The position numbers and the translations under genes are program-made. The notes under the pieces were generated by a model. That model saw only the letters and a list, made by a program, of their open reading frames with translations. It was not told where the DNA came from and did not search any database. A stretch of DNA of 37,864 bases, taken from positions 1-37,864 of the IMG/VR virus record IMGVR_UViG_3300022752_005533. The stretch is one strand, 5' to 3'. Below, one piece after another: positions 5,102 through 14,315 of this stretch; the stretch's first letter is position 1; every line of letters starts with the position of its first letter. The stretch is from a virus.

Positions 5102-6039
5102 TTTATTTCAACAGAAGCCATAATCTCAGTAAGACAAGCAACTAGATTTATTTCTTGATCCGCAACAAATGCAGATTTATACTGATAATCTGCTAGTATG
5201 AGAACAAGTTGGGGAATTTGCACAACGTCATTAGAAAGATGATCATATATTTTTCTAATGATGGAAGTAGGATCATTATCAAGATTATTTGTGACCCAAG
5301 AGCGCATGGACTTCCAGTCTTTATCCTTCAATGCATTTTTAAGTATATTTAGATTATCCTCACTTAAATTAACTAAAATACCCTCATCTATCTTACCCGA
5401 TACTGAATATCTTTGTAATTCGTTCAATACCCTTCTATAATCGGGAAAATGTTTTTCAATAACTTTAGCAATTACCTTTAGATCACATTCAATTTTTTCA
5501 ATTTGTAAAATTTGTTTTACTCTATTGAAAAACTTAGCCATAATCTTAGGTTTATCCTCTTTTGTAATTTTAAATTCAAAGACAGCGCATCTAGAATGCA
5601 GTGGAGCAATTATTCTATTTTTAAAATTACAAGTAAAAATAAATCTACAATTGGCAGAGAACTCCTCGATAAATGCTCGTAATGCGGGTTGAGTAGAATT
5701 CGGATTAAGATAATCTGCCTCGTCTAAAATTACAACTTTAGTTTTTCCACTAAAAGAAACTGTCGAGGCAAATTGCTTTATTTTAGTTCGAAGTACATCA
5801 ATCCCCGATTCCTCGGAACCGTTAATAATAATATAATCTGTATTTAATTCTTCGCAAAGTGCTCTAGCTACTGTAGTTTTTCCTACACCAGAGGAACCAC
5901 ATAGTAACATATTTTGAATCTCGCCTCTATGCAGCATTTCTCTAAACATTAGTTTTTGAGATTCGGGTAAAATACAATCATCTAATTTTTTTGGTCGGTA
6001 CGCCTCAACCCAAAGAAATTGATTTTCATTTCGTTCCAT
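5098..6039 (-). CDS. 44: Clamp loader ATPase gp44
   Basis: 313 residues, AAA+ ATPase of the clamp-loader clade. Walker A is GSSGVGKTT (48-56), Walker B VVILDEAD (102-109), sensor 1 TCN (136-138) and the SRC arginine-finger motif is at 149-151. The opening FLWVEAYRPKKLDDCILP is the standard start of gp44/RFC-like subunits. It forms the gp44(4)-gp62(1) complex that opens the gp45 ring. Upstream, instead of gp45 directly, lies a glycosyltransferase-like gene (6061-6885), so the usual 45-44 adjacency is interrupted. Confidence 0.95.
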   Translation of the reverse strand: MERNENQFLWVEAYRPKKLDDCILPESQKLMFREMLHRGEIQNMLLCGSSGVGKTTVARALCEELNTDYIIINGSEESGIDVLRTKIKQFASTVSFSGKTKVVILDEADYLNPNSTQPALRAFIEEFSANCRFIFTCNFKNRIIAPLHSRCAVFEFKITKEDKPKIMAKFFNRVKQILQIEKIECDLKVIAKVIEKHFPDYRRVLNELQRYSVSGKIDEGILVNLSEDNLNILKNALKDKDWKSMRSWVTNNLDNDPTSIIRKIYDHLSNDVVQIPQLVLILADYQYKSAFVADQEINLVACLTEIMASVEIK

Positions 6040-6060
6040 AATATATCCATCATAATATAA

Positions 6061-6885
6061 TCAACTAACATTTGCACCTGCTGCTGCTAGATCACCAGTA
6101 AAAACATAAGTACCAATATGATCTAAAACAATATCAGGCATTATATAAACCTTACCGCCTATTTCCCTCCATCTATCACAAAACCACCAATCTTCTGATA
6201 ATAATACTCCGGTATTTTCATCAATATCTGTTCTAAAATATTCAGTATACCAATTATTGTGTCTGCCGAAATTAGCTGCCCTTGCTTGTTTCATATAAGG
6301 AAATAATTTTGTAAATACTTCTCTTTTAATAAGCAAAAATCCTGTACCAGTATGAGCAACCTCTACTGCCCCGTTTTCATCAGGAGAGGGGGGATTGTTA
6401 TTATCAATATAATTAATCACATAGGATGCGCCAAATTTATGTAAAGGCAAAGGTTCTTCTATGTGTTTATTGAGTTTTATAATTTCATTAATTCTATCCC
6501 AATCTATTCCTTTTTTGGGATAAGGTACCCCAATAATATCTTTGTTGGCATTCAATAATTTTCTTATTGCTCCTTCAGGAAAATGAATATCTGCATCTAT
6601 AAACATTAGATGAGTACATTCAGATTTCATAAATTGATCTACTAAAAAATTTCTGCCTCTCGTAATTAAACTTTCATTTGCCACAAAGGTCCAGTATGCC
6701 CCAATATTATTAAAGCGCAAATCTAGAATGTTACCGATTAATCCGCTGACATAACCATGATAAGATAATCCTCCATACATAGGGGTAGCAATCATAATGG
6801 ATAATTGTTTACTATTCTCTTCTTGCTTAGATTCTAGTATTTCAGATTTAGGCTGATATTTAATTTTAATTTTTTTATCTTCCAC
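6061..6885 (-). CDS. GT-A glycosyltransferase-like protein inserted between gp45 and gp44
   Basis: 274 residues; the start is GTG at 6885 with AAGGGA upstream at good spacing. After a 27-residue charged lead, MIATPMYGG begins a GT-A-like fold; LITRGRNFLVDQFM and HLMFIDADIHFPEGAI carry the DxD-type metal/sugar-nucleotide motif (DAD at about 97-99). VAHTGTGFLLIKREVF and SEDWWFCDRWREIGGKVYI form the acceptor side. The RGRN...IDAD...GTGFLLI...EDWWFC pattern is that of GT2-like proteins often seen in phages. Donor and acceptor are unknown. Its place inside the replisome operon means early expression with gp45/gp44, unlike the glycan island. Confidence 0.75.
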   Translation of the reverse strand: MEDKKIKIKYQPKSEILESKQEENSKQLSIMIATPMYGGLSYHGYVSGLIGNILDLRFNNIGAYWTFVANESLITRGRNFLVDQFMKSECTHLMFIDADIHFPEGAIRKLLNANKDIIGVPYPKKGIDWDRINEIIKLNKHIEEPLPLHKFGASYVINYIDNNNPPSPDENGAVEVAHTGTGFLLIKREVFTKLFPYMKQARAANFGRHNNWYTEYFRTDIDENTGVLLSEDWWFCDRWREIGGKVYIMPDIVLDHIGTYVFTGDLAAAGANVS

Positions 6886-6908
6886 CTGGATTTCCCTTAA
6901 AATAATTG

Positions 6909-7565
6909 TTATACCACAGAATCCGGTTCCATTGCTATAAAATATTCTATGTCTTTAGTTTCATGTTTAAAATGCAATAACTTCTTTTTAGAAATAGTAA
7001 TAGTATAGGCATCGGGTATCACTTTAAAATTTTCCACTGCAACATGACAATCGAAATCCTCTAAACCAGTACCGATACTTTTCTTATAAGTGTTCGCAGT
7101 ATCATTTTTTTTATCTCCAATAGTTAAAACAACTTGCTGATGTTTACAAACAACGGAAATTGTAGGAGCAGCTGTAATTGCTGCAGCTTTCATAATCATT
7201 TGAACATCTTCTGCAGATAATTTAAACTGAAAATGATTATCTACCTCAATTGTTTTGTCCGGAGCGGCAATAATTACAGTTGGGCTGGAGTAAAAGTATT
7301 CAAATTTTCCACCATCTTTTGAAATAGTAAGAGATTTATCGCCGAATTCCACATTTTGATTTTCCATCAATGTTAATAAGGCTAGCAACGAATTTAGATC
7401 GTAGATAGGTACTTCAACTGGAAAATCCTCAATAACATTGGCTTTAGCAAAAATATTTTTTGCTGTACTAATTGTTGATAAAGCTTTTCCTTTACGAATA
7501 AGAATATTGCTGTTAATACTTGCAAAATTCTTTAAAATATCAATTGTTTCTTTACTAATCTGCAT
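6909..7565 (-). CDS. 45: Sliding clamp gp45
   Basis: 218 residues from the start at 7565 (MQISKETIDILKNFASINS), which aligns with the known T4 gp45 start (MKLSKDTTALLKNFATINS). An in-frame ATG 18 bases upstream lies inside the preceding gene, and AAGGAT is spaced for 7565. IYDLNSLLALLTLM is the conserved IYDLNxxLxxLxL strand. Gp45 is a trimeric ring that tethers the polymerase and, in T4, activates late transcription through gp55 and gp33. In this window two modification enzymes (31707-33002, 33978-35330) carry a C-terminal peptide that may bind it. Confidence 0.93.
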   Translation of the reverse strand: MQISKETIDILKNFASINSNILIRKGKALSTISTAKNIFAKANVIEDFPVEVPIYDLNSLLALLTLMENQNVEFGDKSLTISKDGGKFEYFYSSPTVIIAAPDKTIEVDNHFQFKLSAEDVQMIMKAAAITAAPTISVVCKHQQVVLTIGDKKNDTANTYKKSIGTGLEDFDCHVAVENFKVIPDAYTITISKKKLLHFKHETKDIEYFIAMEPDSVV

Positions 7566-7566
7566 A

Positions 7567-7884
7567 TTAAATATCCTTATCATCTATCAAAGTTAACTTT
7601 GATATATTTGGTTTTACTTCTAAATCATGAACATGTAACATTATCAAAGCATAGTGTAAAATTTTTAAAATATCTTTTCTGTTTCTACCATCTTTTTTTC
7701 CATATCTTTGACAATATTTCATTATGTTGCCTACAGTATGGCCAATTCCATGACCAGCATCAATAATGAATTCTGTAGTTTGTATATTTCCTCGTGCATA
7801 ATGTTCTGTATACGTACTATCAACGTAAAGTTTTAATTGATTTATTAGAACATCCTCATTATATTTGTAATTTATTTTTTCCAT
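7567..7884 (-). CDS. DUF3310 family protein
   Basis: 105 residues. The core GNIQTTEFIIDAGHGIGHTVGN followed by IMKYCQRYGKKDGRNRKDILK and a terminal helix fits DUF3310, a small helical family common in phages (pattern IQTxEfI...GNvxKYxxRxgkK). It has sometimes been labelled a nucleotide kinase-like protein, but no function is established. It lies directly upstream of gp45 with one base between its stop and the clamp start, so it is probably co-expressed with the replication genes. Confidence 0.7.
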   Translation of the reverse strand: MEKINYKYNEDVLINQLKLYVDSTYTEHYARGNIQTTEFIIDAGHGIGHTVGNIMKYCQRYGKKDGRNRKDILKILHYALIMLHVHDLEVKPNISKLTLIDDKDI

Positions 7885-8591
7885 GGTAAATTTCCATAAT
7901 GCTTTTTCATAAGTCTGTTGCCTTCAATAAAAAATGCAGGACTAACAGAATCGGCTCTATTGCCTGCTCTATAGTTTACAGTATAAAAACCTGTCACATT
8001 ACATCTTATTTTATTATCTTTTAAAGTACTTGTCAATATCCTGTCAATCTCAGGTTGATCTTCTGAATGTCTAGCTCGTCTAAACCATAACGGGGATAGT
8101 TGTAATGCTATTTTTTTAGGTAAAAAGAAACAGTTAACATCTACAAAATAATCACCTATTACAGATTTCCAATTACCTAAACTTTCGCAATCATCATTAC
8201 AAATATAGTTGCCATTCATATCTGTTATTTTTCTCAAAGAACAAGAAAAGGATATCTGATCAGATACATCTACTAAACTTTGTACATGGTTCGGATCTAT
8301 CCAGTTATCCTCATCCAAATACATTATATAGTCACCTTTTGCAAAATAGGTACAACCTCCATAAATTCGATGACCATTGTATTGTTCAGTACCCGTGGCA
8401 TATGGCAAAACAATAAGATCTTCTTTTCCTGATAGTTGTTTTGTGACCTTATCTAAATGATGCCTACCATCTACGACAACTAAATGTTGTAATTTTATGT
8501 TATTAGAAATTGACTGTCCTTCGACAGATACTAAATTATCTTTCAAATAGTTAGCACCTGTTGTGGCTGTAATAATAGTAACAGTTGTCAT
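7872..8591 (-). CDS. GT2-type glycosyltransferase
   Basis: 239 residues. VTIITATTGANYLKDNLVSV is the opening GT-A strand-helix; QHLVVVDGRHHLDKV follows, and YIMYLDEDNWIDPNHV carries the metal-binding D-E-D of GT2 enzymes (about residues 93-95). The C-terminal part has SEDQPEIDRIL. Members transfer sugars from nucleotide donors to glycans, lipids or proteins. It is the left-most enzyme of the glycan island (7872-19562). Neither donor nor acceptor can be read from the sequence. Confidence 0.8.
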   Translation of the reverse strand: MTTVTIITATTGANYLKDNLVSVEGQSISNNIKLQHLVVVDGRHHLDKVTKQLSGKEDLIVLPYATGTEQYNGHRIYGGCTYFAKGDYIMYLDEDNWIDPNHVQSLVDVSDQISFSCSLRKITDMNGNYICNDDCESLGNWKSVIGDYFVDVNCFFLPKKIALQLSPLWFRRARHSEDQPEIDRILTSTLKDNKIRCNVTGFYTVNYRAGNRADSVSPAFFIEGNRLMKKHYGNLPWKK

Positions 8592-8594
8592 ATA

Positions 8595-8978
8595 TTAATT
8601 TTCAAAAAATGATTTTTCTTCTACTATTTTGGAATTGGCTTCTAGATTTAATTTGTGTTTGATCACTGAACGCTTATCATTATATTCTCTGATTTTTACC
8701 GCAGTATCTATAAAATATTTATCTAATCTATTTTCCTTAGAAAGTTTTCTAATGGTATTCTCACCATCCCATATACCATAGTTAACTTCCTTCAAATCAT
8801 TAAATATTATTGAATAATTCTTAATAGATTTTTTATCCAATAATTTAAGTAGTTCCTGTTCTTCAGCTATGACATTAGCAATTCGAACAGGATCTGTTAA
8901 CTGTTCCTTTTTTATTTCAAGAATAGTTAATTTATCAATTAGTTCTCCGATAGATATAGGAGCATATATTACATTCAT
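8595..8978 (-). CDS. DUF6165-like helical protein
   Basis: 127 residues. SIGELIDKLTILEIKKEQL near the N-terminus is the hallmark of this family; the rest is predicted helical with charged heptads and no cofactor motif. Such small proteins sit in polysaccharide clusters, but no biochemical role is known to me. A second gene of the island (16102-16458) has the related stretch SLGEVIEKLAILHIR, so the two are probably paralogues. The start ATG overlaps the methyltransferase stop. Confidence 0.65.
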   Translation of the reverse strand: MNVIYAPISIGELIDKLTILEIKKEQLTDPVRIANVIAEEQELLKLLDKKSIKNYSIIFNDLKEVNYGIWDGENTIRKLSKENRLDKYFIDTAVKIREYNDKRSVIKHKLNLEANSKIVEEKSFFEN

Positions 8979-10189
8979 ATTACTAAAAATTTAGGACAAG
9001 GTACAATAAATTTACCACCAGCATTAAGATAGTCCTTTTCTCTTTCAATAAATTCATTAATGAAATGCCATGGCAATATTAAAAGATAATCTGGTTTAGC
9101 TAATCTCATATCTTTTTCAGAATAAATAGGAATGTTAGTTCCAACAGTTTTAAGACCAAATTTATATGGACTTCTTTCTGCAATGCCATCAATCATGGTA
9201 TGATCTAAATTAAAAAACTGCAATAATGTATTACCCTTTGTTGATGCACCATATCCCCAAATAGTTTTCCCTTTAGCTTTTTCTTGCTTAATAAAATTAT
9301 ATGTCTTAGTTTTTAATTCTAATAAATTCTTATAAAATAAATTCCAAATCCCAGGAGTATTATATTCCTGTTCTTTTTCATATCTTAGTAAAGATTGAAC
9401 TCTGAAATTGCAAACATCTCTATTGGGTTGTGTAGAAAATTTAGTAATATCACCCACATCTTTCATTGCATAAACTCTAAACGATCCACCATTGATGTCA
9501 TTCAATTGGCAATCAACAATTTTGAAACCATTTGCTTCGTATAATGTTTTAATTGTCTTAAGAGAATAATAAAAGATATGCTCATGACAAATATTATCAA
9601 AAGCCATTTGTTCTATCATTAATGGTGTATAGCTCATTTGACAAACAAATAATCCATCATCCTCCATCACATTATAGACATCTTTTAGAAAAATTTCAGG
9701 ATTTTCTAAATCGTAGAACATTGCAATTGTCGTAACAACCTTTGCCTTATGCTTTCCAAATTTGGATTTTTTTAATGCACTATGTGTAAAATAATCTTGA
9801 ATTATGAGGTCAGCATGTTTAACGGATTCATTTTTATACGTATCGTCTACAGGATCAACACCTATTCTTATTAGGTCTTTAGATACAAAACTTAGTAGAG
9901 TGCCATCATTACAAGCAATATCTAACCATACATCAGATTTTTTTAACTTAATAAGGCTATTGATATTATCAACGATTCCCTTTAATTCGTTAGTCATAGT
10001 TTGATTAATACCTGATCGATACCAATATTTTCCATACATAGTATCTAAAGGTGCAGCTGTTTCCAATCTTACTGCTGAGGTTTTTTCATCAAACATCATT
10101 TTCATTTCCACGCGGCCACCGCGAGGAGATTCGTCCTCAGCTAAAAAATCAGATACATACAAATCACCTAAAGTGAATAATTCTTTCAT
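8975..10189 (-). CDS. Sugar C-methyltransferase-like SAM enzyme
   Basis: 404 residues. The central class I methyltransferase domain has motif I WLDIACNDGTLLSF (about 108-121), then VGVDPVD-like IGVDPVDD and FYDLENPEIFLKDV. CHEHIFYYSL (about 196-205) and the C-terminal WGYGASTKGNTLLQFF are signatures of the NDP-hexose C-methyltransferase family (TylCIII-like). The N-terminal zinc-binding module of typical members lacks its cysteines here, so zinc binding is doubtful. The substrate is probably a deoxy-sugar nucleotide in this island or the product of a neighbouring enzyme. It overlaps the fucose synthase gene by 4 bases. Confidence 0.8.
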   Translation of the reverse strand: MKELFTLGDLYVSDFLAEDESPRGGRVEMKMMFDEKTSAVRLETAAPLDTMYGKYWYRSGINQTMTNELKGIVDNINSLIKLKKSDVWLDIACNDGTLLSFVSKDLIRIGVDPVDDTYKNESVKHADLIIQDYFTHSALKKSKFGKHKAKVVTTIAMFYDLENPEIFLKDVYNVMEDDGLFVCQMSYTPLMIEQMAFDNICHEHIFYYSLKTIKTLYEANGFKIVDCQLNDINGGSFRVYAMKDVGDITKFSTQPNRDVCNFRVQSLLRYEKEQEYNTPGIWNLFYKNLLELKTKTYNFIKQEKAKGKTIWGYGASTKGNTLLQFFNLDHTMIDGIAERSPYKFGLKTVGTNIPIYSEKDMRLAKPDYLLILPWHFINEFIEREKDYLNAGGKFIVPCPKFLVI

Positions 10190-11109
10190 AGTTTATTTTC
10201 CTTGAACCATTGATATGTCTTAGCAATACCTTCAAAAAACGAATGCTTGGGTTCCCACCCATAACTTTTTATCTTTGTGAAATCTAAAGGTCTCTTAGGT
10301 GTGCCATTAGGTCTAGTTGTATCCCAATAGATTTTACCATCATACTTTGTTACATTTTTAATTAGTTCTGCTAGATCCCGAATAGAGATATCAAAACCAG
10401 AACCAACATTGATGAGGTCTGCTTTTCCAGTGTTTGTATGTTTCATTAAGAAAACGCAAGCATCAGCGAGATCTTCAGAATACAAAAATTCCCTGGTAGG
10501 TGTTCCATCTCCCCACAGTGTGACTGAATCATGTTTAGTATTAAATTTAGTAAGCATAGCGGGTATCACGTGCCCATTATCTGGATGAAAATTATCTCTT
10601 GGTCCATATAAATTAGCAGGCATCAAACATATACTTTGGAATCCAAATTGTTTATAATATGCTTGACACATTTTTATACCTGCGATTTTTGCTACCGCAT
10701 AAGCATCATTAGTTGGTTCTAATTCGCCAGTTAATAAACATTCTTCTTTAACTGGTACCGGAGCAAATTTAGGATAGATACACACCGACCCCAAAAAGCA
10801 AAATTTTTTCACACCTGTCAAAAACGAATTATGAATCAAATTGTTTTGGATCATTAGATTTTCATAAATAAAATCTCCACAATACGCGTCGTTAGCAAAA
10901 ATTCCCCCTACCTTTGCAGCTGCAGCAAAAACATAGTCTGGTTTTTCTTTTTCAAAAAAGCTTTTCACTTCTATCTGATCTATTAAATTCAACTCTTTTC
11001 TAGATCTAGTAACAATATTGGTATATCCATCATCTGTTAATTTTTTGAAAATAGCCGAACCAACTAATCCATTATGACCAGCAACAAAAATTTTAGAATT
11101 TAATTCCAT
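10186..11109 (-). CDS. fcl: GDP-L-fucose synthase
   Basis: 307 residues, extended SDR. The NADPH loop is GHNGLVGS (11-18). The epimerase/reductase residues of GDP-fucose synthase are all visible: Ser108 and Cys110 (GSVC), Tyr137 and Lys141 (YAVAK), His180 (NGHVIP). It converts GDP-4-keto-6-deoxy-D-mannose, the product of Gmd (18555-19562), to GDP-L-fucose by 3,5-epimerisation and 4-reduction. A GT10-type fucosyltransferase in the same island (13446-14315) is a natural user. A second, divergent paralogue is at 17636-18562. Confidence 0.92.
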   Translation of the reverse strand: MELNSKIFVAGHNGLVGSAIFKKLTDDGYTNIVTRSRKELNLIDQIEVKSFFEKEKPDYVFAAAAKVGGIFANDAYCGDFIYENLMIQNNLIHNSFLTGVKKFCFLGSVCIYPKFAPVPVKEECLLTGELEPTNDAYAVAKIAGIKMCQAYYKQFGFQSICLMPANLYGPRDNFHPDNGHVIPAMLTKFNTKHDSVTLWGDGTPTREFLYSEDLADACVFLMKHTNTGKADLINVGSGFDISIRDLAELIKNVTKYDGKIYWDTTRPNGTPKRPLDFTKIKSYGWEPKHSFFEGIAKTYQWFKENKL

Positions 11110-11808
11110 TTAAACCTCATATTTTATAATTTCTATACCTGGAGGAATATCTATCTTTAATCCTCCCTCAGACAATTTTCTTACATCGTGAAAACAAATT
11201 CTATTAGCTCTTAAAAGTTGAAGATAGTGTAACTGAACTATCATTGGCCATAATCCGCTATTGATAAAATGCACTTCTTTTGCATAAATTATAGTGTGAA
11301 TATAATCTAAAATATCTGTAGTATCAGACTTTTCCGCAGTAAATTGTTTTAGATTTGTAGTTAATTTTAGTTCATGTGTACAATGTGTACTAGTATTGAA
11401 AACAAAAATATAATCTTTACCCAGGTTTTCGACTACTTTTTTATGAAAAAGAATAGACTTATTGAGATTAATTGGGAATCTAAATCTAGTAAATCTATTT
11501 TGTAATGGAACGTTAACTAATTCGTAGAACGATCTTTCAAACTTAGATTTATCTAATTCCTCAAATCCTATTTTAGCTAAAGGTATTCCCGTGCTTGCTG
11601 CATATTTATATATGTCCTCAGCCTCATTTGCAACAGGTATAACTTTAATATTAGGGTAATCCTCATATAAATGTTTTACCGTATTATAACAAGATTTTTT
11701 ACAAACTAAATGTACTTCATCGTATTCGTCGCTGATAGAATGAACTAACCCATTACAAATAAAATGATCGCCTATACCCAGATGATGATGTATTATTACT
11801 GATTTCAT
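11110..11808 (-). CDS. GT-B (GT9/heptosyltransferase-like) glycosyltransferase
   Basis: About 232 residues from the ATG at 11808, which overlaps the preceding stop (ATGA); an upstream in-frame TTG is less likely. The N-terminus SVIIHHHLGIGDHFICNGLV matches the GxGDxxxxxG loop at the start of heptosyltransferase-like GT-B enzymes. The C-terminal half has EVHFINSGLWPMIVQL, resembling the sugar-nucleotide binding side (compare the HxDTG/STG motif of GT9), though the usual residues are not all there. Likely a glycan-building transferase; specificity unknown. Confidence 0.65.
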   Translation of the reverse strand: MKSVIIHHHLGIGDHFICNGLVHSISDEYDEVHLVCKKSCYNTVKHLYEDYPNIKVIPVANEAEDIYKYAASTGIPLAKIGFEELDKSKFERSFYELVNVPLQNRFTRFRFPINLNKSILFHKKVVENLGKDYIFVFNTSTHCTHELKLTTNLKQFTAEKSDTTDILDYIHTIIYAKEVHFINSGLWPMIVQLHYLQLLRANRICFHDVRKLSEGGLKIDIPPGIEIIKYEV

Positions 11809-12740
11809 TTTTTCCAATAAGCAGATTCTATACTTTCAAAAATATGTCTGTGGCTAGGTAAATCCTCTTCTAATGGATACCGCCAATATTCATTAAACAT
11901 AGTACTCCATTCAGATAATGAACCCGATTCCCATCGAGGACCTTTAATACCAAAAAATAATTGTAGTGCGCCACATACAGTTATGCCAATTTTATTTTTA
12001 GATTTTGCATAATTGGCTAATGCTGGGGAATATGCTGCAGCACTTATCAATGCCACATCATAATCATAACTGTCCATCATATAAGTCATAGTACTTAAGC
12101 AATCATGCCAACCTGTAACATTAGAGAATAGATCATTTAATAGATATTGCTTATTGTCTATCATTGGATTGAATGGAGATTTAATAATACCAACAAGATC
12201 AAAGGGAAGTATTCTATTCAAATCAATACCCCATATTTTTTCCTTTATTTGCCATTGTTTTTTTATAGTTTGTTCAAATGCTGATATTATTAATACCTTT
12301 TTTCCTTTAAGATTTAAAGTCCATGGATCACTAGTAGACACATTTAAAAAGGTATTAGATTTAAGAAATGCTGGATCTAATGCGTAAATGTCCTCAAAGT
12401 AAAATTTTTCATTTTTAAATTTCGATAAAAAACTATTATCTTTTCTAATTTCACCAGATATATCTATAAATCCAAGTAAATCGGCATTATTCATAGCATT
12501 GAAGTTATACGGGGCATAGATTTTACTTAAATATTCGTAGTCCACAGGAAACACACCTGCCGTATAGAATAAAAATGCTTTAAACTGATCTACAGGCATT
12601 TCCCCTTTATCTAAACATTGTAGAACATATCCTTCAGTGTTACCTACTCGGATTACAGAAAATGATTTTTTTTCTTTAAATAACGTGTTTATAGTTTGAT
12701 TAGTTTTTACTAACGAATCAATATTGGATATGTTAAACAT
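11805..12740 (-). CDS. GT-D fold (DUF1792-like) glycosyltransferase candidate
   Basis: About 311 residues. I choose the ATG at 12740 (MFNISNIDSLVK), one base after the preceding stop; the longer frame would start at a TTG inside the upstream gene. FSVIRVGNTEGYVLQC resembles the RxGxxE motif that opens GT-D/DUF1792 proteins, and near the C-terminus YDVALISAAAYSPALANYAK and TVCGALQLFFGIKGPRW resemble the closing region of that family (D-ALI-AGAY, GGAxQxxFG). The family call is by pattern only. Its place between other transferases supports a sugar-transfer role. Confidence 0.55.
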   Translation of the reverse strand: MFNISNIDSLVKTNQTINTLFKEKKSFSVIRVGNTEGYVLQCLDKGEMPVDQFKAFLFYTAGVFPVDYEYLSKIYAPYNFNAMNNADLLGFIDISGEIRKDNSFLSKFKNEKFYFEDIYALDPAFLKSNTFLNVSTSDPWTLNLKGKKVLIISAFEQTIKKQWQIKEKIWGIDLNRILPFDLVGIIKSPFNPMIDNKQYLLNDLFSNVTGWHDCLSTMTYMMDSYDYDVALISAAAYSPALANYAKSKNKIGITVCGALQLFFGIKGPRWESGSLSEWSTMFNEYWRYPLEEDLPSHRHIFESIESAYWKK

Positions 12741-12741
12741 A

Positions 12742-13449
12742 TTACATGTAGTACTTATAAAGTTTACTTCTGTCAGATTTAATATAACCAAACGCTTCTT
12801 GTATATCAGCAGGCAAGGATAAATACAAAGATCGCATTTCCCATTCTGCCTGCTCTTTATTATAATTAGTACCTGCAGGATGTTGAATAGTATGTGAATA
12901 ATCTCTAAGCACTGGTCGTTTTAACATATATGACAAAGCAGGATAAACTATATCAAAACTCCATCCCATTTTATATGGAGCAAAATTCACACCCCTATTT
13001 TTTGCTTCATTTATAATATCTTTATGAATAAACCAGCAAGTACAATCAGTATTCGCTACCATTTTAAGATTATAATTTGGTATTTCAAAAGCATTTAAAT
13101 CTGTTTTATCCGCATCATACCAAGTATAATCTATATTTGGAGCATAAATTCCCCAGTTAAATTCATTAAAATGTTTTTCCGCATCTACATATAGTTGTTT
13201 CCAATTATCATATGAGGCATCTGCTTGAATATGAAATAGAGCATCTCCATCAAATAATTCTAAAGCTTTTAAAAACTGAGCAGTAAAATAACTATCCTCA
13301 CCTATATGATACCAACCTTTTTCTTTTTTATAGTTATCATCACTATTAATAACTATTGGAGCAATTTTAAGCTTCTTAAGCTGCTTAATTTTTTCTTTAG
13401 TTTTGTCGTATTGCCCTCTCCAATTAAAAATAAATGTCTGTATTTTCAT
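12742..13449 (-). CDS. Glycosyltransferase-like protein (GT-A type)
   Basis: 235 residues. It opens with QTFIFNWRGQYDKTKEKI and an early strand PIVINSD, then GDALFHIQADASYDNWKQL, where the acidic QADAS stretch lies where GT-A enzymes hold the metal-binding DxD. TDCTCWFIHKDII and GWSFDIVYPAL look like the acceptor-side strands and general-base Asp region. I do not place it in a numbered family. ATGA overlap with the upstream GT10 gene implies co-translation within the island. Confidence 0.6.
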   Translation of the reverse strand: MKIQTFIFNWRGQYDKTKEKIKQLKKLKIAPIVINSDDNYKKEKGWYHIGEDSYFTAQFLKALELFDGDALFHIQADASYDNWKQLYVDAEKHFNEFNWGIYAPNIDYTWYDADKTDLNAFEIPNYNLKMVANTDCTCWFIHKDIINEAKNRGVNFAPYKMGWSFDIVYPALSYMLKRPVLRDYSHTIQHPAGTNYNKEQAEWEMRSLYLSLPADIQEAFGYIKSDRSKLYKYYM

Positions 13450-14315
13450 CTATTAAGAATCCTATTGTATACCACAGCATCAAACCAATTTAAGAAATTA
13501 TCTAAAATAAGATAAGAGGGCGGAAGATTATTGATAAACTTAGGAGCAGTAAGATAGGAGTGATATAATTCATCATCATTATCTATTTCTTTTATATGTT
13601 CTATGGCATCACTAAATGATCTAAAATCATGCACATTTATAAATGCATCTGGATTAAAATCTGAAGTTACAGTATTGCTACCCCAATAAATTGGAACAGT
13701 GCCAGCATAAAATGCATGAAGAATCTTTTCAGTTACATATCCAGGATGACTATAGGGTTCAAAACAAATATTAAATTTTCTAGTCGAAAGAAAATCTATT
13801 TTCCCTTGTTCTCCATCCACATTCTTACCTACATTATTAAAAAGTTTACCACCACTATCTACTGTTTTGTAATTGTTCAATAATTTGAAAAATTCATTTC
13901 TTTCCCTACAATTTGGGTTAGAGACAACAAACGAACAAAACGAATCTTTATCCTTGTATTCAGGATTAAAAATATAATCCATTTGATATTTCATTTTATG
14001 AATATATTGCCATGACCACATATAGATAACAAACAACGGTAAACGATAATGCCATGGTTCAAAGTTGTGGTCAAATGAAATAGCATAATGGCAATCAAAA
14101 TTTTCAGGTCTTCTGTTCTCACCAGTATAGAAAATCTTTATAACTTTATTCTTAGAGTATTTAAGATTTTCCCTACCAAAATTATCGTCACCAAAAATTA
14201 AAAAATCTGGATTATCATTATCAAATTCAATATTATATCTACTACTTAATACATAATGAAAGAAGCTAGCCAGATGATCATGAGTGTCGGTAAATGCCAA
14301 TTTTAACTTCTTCAT
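13446..14315 (-). CDS. GT10-type fucosyltransferase
   Basis: 289 residues. FYTGENRRP (about 62-70) and FNICFEPYSHPGYVTEKIL followed by HAFYAGTVPIYWGS (181-213) are the defining motifs of GT10 alpha-1,3/1,4-fucosyltransferases, including the Glu at 186 and the Glu-Lys pair at 196-197 that contact GDP-fucose and the base site. The bacterial and eukaryotic family members use GDP-L-fucose, which this island can make (Gmd plus GDP-fucose synthase). GT10 in a phage is uncommon. Some members could use GDP-colitose or another GDP-sugar, so donor identity is inferred. Confidence 0.88.
   Translation of the reverse strand: MKKLKLAFTDTHDHLASFFHYVLSSRYNIEFDNDNPDFLIFGDDNFGRENLKYSKNKVIKIFYTGENRRPENFDCHYAISFDHNFEPWHYRLPLFVIYMWSWQYIHKMKYQMDYIFNPEYKDKDSFCSFVVSNPNCRERNEFFKLLNNYKTVDSGGKLFNNVGKNVDGEQGKIDFLSTRKFNICFEPYSHPGYVTEKILHAFYAGTVPIYWGSNTVTSDFNPDAFINVHDFRSFSDAIEHIKEIDNDDELYHSYLTAPKFINNLPPSYLILDNFLNWFDAVVYNRILNR

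Noticed and set aside
12741-12791. Start of the GT-D-like gene at a TTG inside the upstream gene
   Set aside because: ATG at 12740 lies one base after the upstream stop and fits the tight packing of the operon.
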